NCBI RefSeq assembly: GCF_009826935.1
Contig: NZ_WUMN01000003.1
Location: 186,001 to 250,000 of the forward strand
Length of the DNA stretch: 64,000 nt
Origin: Flavobacterium sp. Sd200
GTDB lineage: Bacteria; Bacteroidota; Bacteroidia; Flavobacteriales; Flavobacteriaceae
Direction of reading: 5' to 3'
Position 1 is the first letter of the stretch. Each line of letters begins with the position of its first letter. Below the pieces are notes generated by a model. The model did not search any database. It was not told the DNA's origin and saw nothing but the letters and a program-made list of their open reading frames with translations. Both the position numbers and the translations under genes were made by a program. Shown piece by piece: positions 58,183-64,000 of this stretch.

Positions 58183-61100
58183 ATGGGACACAATTACACG
58201 CTGTTCTTAAGTGGCTTGCGGCCATGGCGAACAAAGGGTAATTACAGCTTGCATCTTCCCGGGGAGAAGTCTGTAATTGCAAATCGGTCTATGCTGTTAA
58301 CAGCATTATTATTTATTATAGGTATGTTGCCTGCCATGGCGCAAAATCTTTCCCAATATACTTTTACACAAAGTAGTGGAGCGTATAATGCAATAACAGG
58401 TGGAACTACACTAATAGCAACCGGGGTTGATTCCGGTGCTTCACCGGTAACCAATATTGGTTTTACATTTAAACTAAGCGGAGTTGATTATACCCAATTT
58501 TCTGCAAGTTCTAATGGATGGATAAGGTTAGGGGGAACGGTAGCAAGTAGTTTTACTACCACCCCTATAAGTAGTTCAGATAATGGGCCTGCAATAGCTT
58601 TCTTTTCGAGAGATGCTATTACCGGAGCTACTGATCCTGTAACATACCAGCTTTCTGGAACTGCTCCAAACAGGGTGCTTACAATTCAATATCCCGGATA
58701 TAGGCCTCAATATAACAGCTCAACTAATACTGTTGATGTTCAGGTTAAATTATACGAAACTACCAATGTTGCTCAAATTATATATGGTACCTCTGCAAGG
58801 GCTACAACATATACAGGACAAGTAGGTATAGTAGGGGCTGTAACAACTAATTACAGTAACAGGACTACTACTACAAACTGGGCTTCAACGACTGCTGGAA
58901 CTGCAAACAGTTCTACAATGACATGGTCTACGACTTCATTTCCGGCTTCGGGGCAAACATATACATGGGAACCTCCTACAACGCCTTATTTAACTCCTGG
59001 TGCAATAAGTTCGGCTTTTGGAAATAATTGTATAAATACGACTTCTGCAGACAGGAACTTTACTCTTGCAGGAGGTAACCTTACCGGCGATGTTACTGTA
59101 GGTGCGTTAGCTGGCTATACTTATTCTACAACTTCTGGCGGCAGTTACACTTCTACGTTAACATTGTCTCCTGTTTCAGGAAGTCTTTCTCAAACAGTAT
59201 ATGTTAAGCTTACTCCAACTGCTGTACAGTCTTACAGTGGTAATATTCCTGTTACAGGCGGCGGTACTACGGGTACAACCAATATAGCTGTTACCGGGGC
59301 GGGAGTAAATACTCAGGCTACCTCTACATTGGGTACTGCAATGGTAACTTCTACAAGTGCTGCTATTAATGCTACTATAAGTGCTTTAGGTTGTAGTAAT
59401 GTTACTGCTTACGGTTTGGAATACAGTACAGCTACTTTTACAGGAGGCGCGGGTACTCCGGTAGCCGGAACAGGCTTTGGCGGTGCTGCAGGTGGCACTT
59501 TTACTGCTTCAATTTCGGGTCTTCAAGGTAGTACAACCTACTATTACAGAACTTTCGCTACTAATGCAGGAGGTACATATTATAGTAGTGTAGGAACTTT
59601 CGTTACAGCCTGTCCAGCGGTTGTTCCGTCATATACGAACAATTTCAGTACATTTCCCGGCACTTGTTGGACTGCGGCATTATCGGGCGGTACTCCGGCT
59701 ACGGGACCTACTGCAACGACTGCTAACTGGGTAGCAGATGGTTTTCTTAACAATACTGAAACCGGAGCAGCAAGAATAAATTTATATACAAATAACAGAG
59801 CAAGTTGGCTAAGGTCAATACCGCTAAATTTATCGTCGGGTGGACCTTACAGGGTTAAGTTTGATTATGGTGTTACTGCATATACAGGAACAGCAGCTCC
59901 TGCAACAACTACAACTGATGATGTTGTACAGTTTCTTATCTCTACAGATGGAGGAGCTACATGGACAAGTTTACAAACCTGGACATCTCCTAACAGTACT
60001 ATATCTAATACCTCTAATCAGTATCTTTATAATTTAACGTCATATAACAGTGCCAATACTGTGTTTGCTGTTTATGCTTCAGACGGTACTGTTGATGATG
60101 CGCCGGATTATAATTTCTATGTAGATAATTTTGTAGTAGAGGCTATACCTAACTGTGAGCCTGCTACGGCTTTAACTACAAGTGCTATAACCAGTACAAC
60201 AGCAACTATAAACTGGGGAGCATCTACTTCTGCGCCAGCCAATGGCTATGAATATTATTATAGTGATACTAATACTGCTCCAACAGCATCGACAACTCCT
60301 TCAGGTAGTGTTGGCGCAGGAGTATTAAGCGCTAATATTGGTAGTTTAGCTGCTAATACAACCTATTATTTTTGGGTAAGGTCAAACTGCGATAACGTAA
60401 ATAAATCAGTTTGGACAGGTTCGACATTTTATACGGGTTATTGCTTACCAACTGGTGGTACTACATATTATATAACTAATTTTACGACTACAGGTGGTAG
60501 TACGAATATAAACAATACAACCACAGCAAGTACAGGAGGCTACGGAAACTATTCTGCGCTGTCTTTCTCACAATATGCTACAGGTGTTGTAAATTTCTCT
60601 ATTACACCATCTGTTGGAACAAATTTATATTATATATGGATAGATTGGAATAATGACCTTGATTTTGCTGATTCTGGTGAGGCTATTGTAGGAACAACAG
60701 GATATTCGGCATCATACTCAGGTTCATATACAATACCAGCCGGTACAGCTGTAGGTACTTACAGGGTAAGGGTGGCTAATAGTTGGTCTGGTGCAATTAC
60801 TTCTTCCTGCGGACCTGCTGCAAATGGTGAGTTTGAGGATTACACGCTAAATGTTGTGGCTCCGCCTTCATGTTTTCAGCCTACTGGTGTAACATCATCT
60901 GCGGTTGGTGCTACAACTTTCACTGCTGCATGGACGGCGCCGTCAACGGCTCCATCGGCAGGTTATCAGTACGAAGTAAGGTCATCTGGGGCTGCAGGTA
61001 GTGGTGCAACAGGCCTTGCTGTAAGTGGAAATACAGGTGCGGGTATTACAACGGCATCTGTAACAGGGTTAGCCCCGGCTACTGCCTATACAGTTTATGT

Positions 61101-64000
61101 AAGGGGTAACTGTGGAGATACCTTTAGTACCTGGGCAGCTTCATCATCTTTTACTACACAAAACTTAACTCCTGTAGTATGGACAGAACCATTTGCTGCT
61201 GCGACTACCTTGCCAACAGGCTGGACACGATCTACAACGGACTGGATAGTAAACAGTACAAGTACTGCTATAGGTAATACTACAGGTAACTCTATTTATG
61301 CAAATTTCTACTGGGAAGAAGATTGGGATGGATTTTATTACGGTTTAACTACAGCAAACTTCTCTACCATAAACGTTGGTCCTCTTGGTGCTAATGACAA
61401 ACTTACTTTTGACTATAAGCATGCAAATTATAGTACACCTTTTGCTGCCCCTGGAACAGGAACAGGTAATTTTGTAGTTCAAGTTTCGACTGATTATGGT
61501 ACTACATGGGTAACTCTTGAAACCGTACCGAATAATACAAACGGTGGTTGGCAGACTAAAGGATATCCTTTAGCATCTTATGCTGGCCAAGTTGTCAAAA
61601 TCCGTATTACAGGAAATTGGACAAGTGGAGACTATTATTTAGGTTTTGATAATTTTAGTATAGCTCCTGCTCCTGCTTGTGATTTGCCATCTAGCGTACT
61701 GGTTACGCCTTCTAATATTACCGCGGCCTTATCATGGACAGCACCCGGTGTTGCACCGAGTAACGGTTATGAATATGAAATAAGGACATCTGGTGCGGCA
61801 GGTAGTGGTGTTACTGGATTGACAACATCTGGTACATCGGCAACAACTTCTGCTACAGCTACAGGTTTAGCTCCAAGTACAGCATATAGCCTCTATATTC
61901 GCAGTAATTGTGGTTCTGAAAATAGCGCATGGACAGTAGCAACAACATTTACAACAACATGTAACCCATCTCCGCTGCCTTATCTTGAGGATTTTGAGTC
62001 GGTAACTACACCTGCTATACCATCATGTACCTCTATGCAAAATGCGGGGTCTGGTAATAACTGGACAACATCAAGCCCTGCAACAACAGGATTTACAAGT
62101 AAAAATCTTACCTATGCATATCATTCTACTAATGCTGCAAACGCATGGTTTTATACAAATGGCATTAGTTTAACAGGTGGTACTTCTTATACAATTTCAT
62201 ATAAATATGGTACCAGTGCAGCAACTACCTATGCAGAAAACTTAAGAGTTGCATATGGTACAACTGCAGTAAATACAGCAATGACAACTGTACTTGCTAC
62301 TCATGCCGGTGTGCTTACCGGAGGTGCGGCATTATCTAATCAGGTTATATTTACAGCTCCTTCTACGGGTGTATTCTATTTTGGTTTCAATGTCTATTCT
62401 ATAGCAGATAGAGCTTGGCTGTATGTAGATGATATTTCGGTTATTGTAACTCCAACATGTTACCCTCCTACAGCAGTAACTGCTTCGGCGGTGACAACAA
62501 ACTCTGTTACTTTAAGCTGGACTGCTCCTACACAGGTAACGCCGGTTTCATACGAGTATGAAGTGCGTTCATCTGGTGTTGCAGGAAGTGGTGCTACCGG
62601 CCTTGCGGCAAGCGGTAACCCAACTGCTGCTACAGTAAACGTTACAACAGGTTTAGTTTCTAATACAAGCTACACTGTATATGTGCGTTCATTCTGTGGA
62701 GGATCTGATTACAGTGCTTGGACTGCTGCTTATACATTTAAAACAGAGTGTAATACTTTTACAACAGGATTTACACAAAATTTTGACAGTGTTGCTGTTG
62801 GTGGTACAACAAATCCAAGCCTGCCTGATTGTTGGAGTTTTATAGACGGCGGTACAGGCTATGGTTACACATCTGCCACAACACCTAACTCTGCACCAAA
62901 CAATTTCTATATATATAATAATGATGATAATGCAGGTAATTATATATTGGTGTCTCCGCAAACTGTAGATCTTGGTAATGGCACATATAGGGTAACTTTT
63001 TATGCAAGATCAAGTACTAATGGCTATGCATTACAATTTGGTACTTTGAGCGACAAAACAAATGCAGCTACATTTACTCTTCTGCAAACGATCACATTAA
63101 CAACTACTCACACAAGATATTCCTTTAATATTCCTGCCGGAACAAATGATTATTTTGGTTTCCGTCATGGTTTAGGGGGTACTTACAGAGGTGTTTACGT
63201 TGATAGTGTTGTTTATGAGCCTATACCTTCTTGTTTGCTTGAACCAGCAGGTACTTTTGCATCATCTGCAATTACATTATCGGGTGCTACAATAACATGG
63301 GGAGCTTCATCTCCTGCTGCACCTAACGGATATGAATATTACTATACAACAAATAGTGCTTTAAATCCTAATAATACTGCAGTAACAATAGCGGGTAGTA
63401 CAGCTGCCGGAGTATTGACTGCAAACCTTACAAGTTTATCGGCAGAAACCGTGCATTATTGGTGGGTACGTGCTGTGTGTGAAGACGGAACACCTGGAAT
63501 ATGGGTAAGTGGCGGAAGTTTCAATACAGGATACTGTATTTCTTCGTCATCTTCTACGTCTTATTATATTAACAATTTTGCCACAACTGGCGGAACCAGT
63601 AATATTACAAACAATGCTTCTGGTTATACTGCAGGCGGTTATGCTGATAACCGATCACAGGCAGTAACCCAGCAACAGGGAGGAACCGTTAATTTCACAT
63701 CTTCATTTACAGGTGGAACTTTTGGTTTCTCAGTGTGGGTAGACTGGAATAATGACCTTGATTTTGCAGATTCAGGAGAGCAGATGTTCGTTACATCAGG
63801 ATATGTAAGTTCTGTAACAAATAGCTTTATTGTACCTCTAACTGCGTCTGTAGGCAATCACCGCATGAGAATATTGGCGCATTTCAATAATACTGCACCG
63901 TCTAATCCTTGTTATACTGCTTACAACGGTGAAGCAGAAGATTATACTATAACAGTAACTGCACAACCTGCTTGTACAGGAACACCTGTTGCGGGTACTG
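58183..64000 (+). CDS. Giant modular adhesin-like secreted protein, 3'-truncated by window edge
   Basis: Open from ATG 58183 to the window end (1939 full codons), no in-frame stop. Residues 1-36 are an unusual polar extension; 37-53 are a signal core (MLLTALLFIIGMLPAMA) with cleavage about residue 53; a shorter start at ATG 58291 is possible. After an N-terminal beta region (~55-650, with one FN3-like and one MAM-like segment) the order is FN3 (658-752), GEVED (753-893), FN3 (896-993), MAM/choice-of-anchor-J-like (995-1163), FN3, MAM-like, FN3, MAM-like (to ~1681), FN3 (1683-1783), GEVED (1784-1927). The GEVED core is WNNDLDFADSGE with GEFEDYTLNV and GEAEDYTITV ends. A T9SS domain is expected beyond the window. 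Thr/Ser/Gly/Ala-rich composition. Adhesive role inferred. Confidence 0.9.
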   Translation, partial: MGHNYTLFLSGLRPWRTKGNYSLHLPGEKSVIANRSMLLTALLFIIGMLPAMAQNLSQYTFTQSSGAYNAITGGTTLIATGVDSGASPVTNIGFTFKLSGVDYTQFSASSNGWIRLGGTVASSFTTTPISSSDNGPAIAFFSRDAITGATDPVTYQLSGTAPNRVLTIQYPGYRPQYNSSTNTVDVQVKLYETTNVAQIIYGTSARATTYTGQVGIVGAVTTNYSNRTTTTNWASTTAGTANSSTMTWSTTSFPASGQTYTWEPPTTPYLTPGAISSAFGNNCINTTSADRNFTLAGGNLTGDVTVGALAGYTYSTTSGGSYTSTLTLSPVSGSLSQTVYVKLTPTAVQSYSGNIPVTGGGTTGTTNIAVTGAGVNTQATSTLGTAMVTSTSAAINATISALGCSNVTAYGLEYSTATFTGGAGTPVAGTGFGGAAGGTFTASISGLQGSTTYYYRTFATNAGGTYYSSVGTFVTACPAVVPSYTNNFSTFPGTCWTAALSGGTPATGPTATTANWVADGFLNNTETGAARINLYTNNRASWLRSIPLNLSSGGPYRVKFDYGVTAYTGTAAPATTTTDDVVQFLISTDGGATWTSLQTWTSPNSTISNTSNQYLYNLTSYNSANTVFAVYASDGTVDDAPDYNFYVDNFVVEAIPNCEPATALTTSAITSTTATINWGASTSAPANGYEYYYSDTNTAPTASTTPSGSVGAGVLSANIGSLAANTTYYFWVRSNCDNVNKSVWTGSTFYTGYCLPTGGTTYYITNFTTTGGSTNINNTTTASTGGYGNYSALSFSQYATGVVNFSITPSVGTNLYYIWIDWNNDLDFADSGEAIVGTTGYSASYSGSYTIPAGTAVGTYRVRVANSWSGAITSSCGPAANGEFEDYTLNVVAPPSCFQPTGVTSSAVGATTFTAAWTAPSTAPSAGYQYEVRSSGAAGSGATGLAVSGNTGAGITTASVTGLAPATAYTVYVRGNCGDTFSTWAASSSFTTQNLTPVVWTEPFAAATTLPTGWTRSTTDWIVNSTSTAIGNTTGNSIYANFYWEEDWDGFYYGLTTANFSTINVGPLGANDKLTFDYKHANYSTPFAAPGTGTGNFVVQVSTDYGTTWVTLETVPNNTNGGWQTKGYPLASYAGQVVKIRITGNWTSGDYYLGFDNFSIAPAPACDLPSSVLVTPSNITAALSWTAPGVAPSNGYEYEIRTSGAAGSGVTGLTTSGTSATTSATATGLAPSTAYSLYIRSNCGSENSAWTVATTFTTTCNPSPLPYLEDFESVTTPAIPSCTSMQNAGSGNNWTTSSPATTGFTSKNLTYAYHSTNAANAWFYTNGISLTGGTSYTISYKYGTSAATTYAENLRVAYGTTAVNTAMTTVLATHAGVLTGGAALSNQVIFTAPSTGVFYFGFNVYSIADRAWLYVDDISVIVTPTCYPPTAVTASAVTTNSVTLSWTAPTQVTPVSYEYEVRSSGVAGSGATGLAASGNPTAATVNVTTGLVSNTSYTVYVRSFCGGSDYSAWTAAYTFKTECNTFTTGFTQNFDSVAVGGTTNPSLPDCWSFIDGGTGYGYTSATTPNSAPNNFYIYNNDDNAGNYILVSPQTVDLGNGTYRVTFYARSSTNGYALQFGTLSDKTNAATFTLLQTITLTTTHTRYSFNIPAGTNDYFGFRHGLGGTYRGVYVDSVVYEPIPSCLLEPAGTFASSAITLSGATITWGASSPAAPNGYEYYYTTNSALNPNNTAVTIAGSTAAGVLTANLTSLSAETVHYWWVRAVCEDGTPGIWVSGGSFNTGYCISSSSSTSYYINNFATTGGTSNITNNASGYTAGGYADNRSQAVTQQQGGTVNFTSSFTGGTFGFSVWVDWNNDLDFADSGEQMFVTSGYVSSVTNSFIVPLTASVGNHRMRILAHFNNTAPSNPCYTAYNGEAEDYTITVTAQPACTGTPVAGT
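60646..60668 (+). repeat. 23-nt exact repeat, copy 1 (in first GEVED module)
   Basis: TGGAATAATGACCTTGATTT and three more bases are identical to 63745-63767, coding WNNDLDFA in both GEVED modules. Confidence 0.9.
63745..63767 (+). repeat. 23-nt exact repeat, copy 2 (in second GEVED module)
   Basis: Identical to the copy at 60646-60668, 3.1 kb away in the same gene and frame. Confidence 0.9.

Noticed and set aside
58183..64000. Repeated modules as a CRISPR array or mobile element
   Set aside because: Repeats are in frame within one open gene, unevenly spaced and diverged; no direct-repeat/spacer pattern or transposase is present.

Overview
The window is chromosomal DNA of a low-GC member of the Bacteroidota, most likely a Flavobacterium or close relative. 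The evidence is the flavobacterial str/S10/spc/alpha order with secY joined directly to infA and rpmJ, four secreted proteins of which three end in type IX secretion (T9SS) sorting domains, a SusC-like TonB plug, a RimJ-type acetyltransferase, and promoters of the Bacteroidota type (TTTG or TTG, 16-23 nt, TAnnTTTG). No tRNA, rRNA, insertion sequence, prophage or CRISPR array was seen.

Region 1 (2-16982) is the translation and transcription block. It starts inside fusA (EF-G, 5' end outside the window), then rpsJ and a terminator. A secreted protein of unknown function (2270-3205) follows with its own promoter and terminator, and splits rpsJ from the rest of the S10 operon. From 3441 a compact run of 27 genes follows: rplC-D-W-B, rpsS, rplV, rpsC, rplP, rpmC, rpsQ, rplN-X-E, rpsN-H, rplF-R, rpsE, rpmD, rplO, secY, infA, rpmJ, rpsM-K-D, rpoA, rplQ. 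A structured leader (14751-14802) precedes rpsD and probably mediates S4 autoregulation.

Region 2 (17157-29986) holds carA and eno, a leucine-rich T9SS cargo protein, a large minus-strand GAF protein, an operon of a PLP desulfhydrase/deaminase, a glucosaminidase-LysM lipoprotein and hemL, and an LTA-synthase-like membrane enzyme.

Region 3 (30005-41744) is dominated by a 2163-residue alpha-2-macroglobulin-like protein with a carboxypeptidase-regulatory domain plus a SusC-type TonB plug inserted in its middle. An Mpl-like Mur ligase, a delta-60-repeat T9SS protein, a DUF1287 protein and the radC-coa1-S41 peptidase operon follow.

Region 4 (42722-53069, all minus strand) holds a GNAT acetyltransferase next to a DUF1493 acyl-carrier-like protein, lipA, tonB, an overlapping glycosyltransferase/sigma-factor pair, a TPR-LytTR membrane regulator overlapping an unknown gene, murB, a DUF2461 gene and recF.

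Region 5 (53083-64000) holds a TPR membrane protein coupled to ribH, then two giant secreted proteins. The last runs off the window end with at least 1939 codons of FN3, GEVED and MAM-like modules.

Functionally the window is mostly housekeeping (translation, envelope synthesis, cofactors) interleaved with surface proteins. The points most worth following up are the A2M/TonB-plug chimera, the rpsD leader, possible leaderless promoters with a constant 4-nt spacing, and the modular adhesin with its long N-terminal extension. Functions are assigned from recognisable sequence features only; no database search was run.
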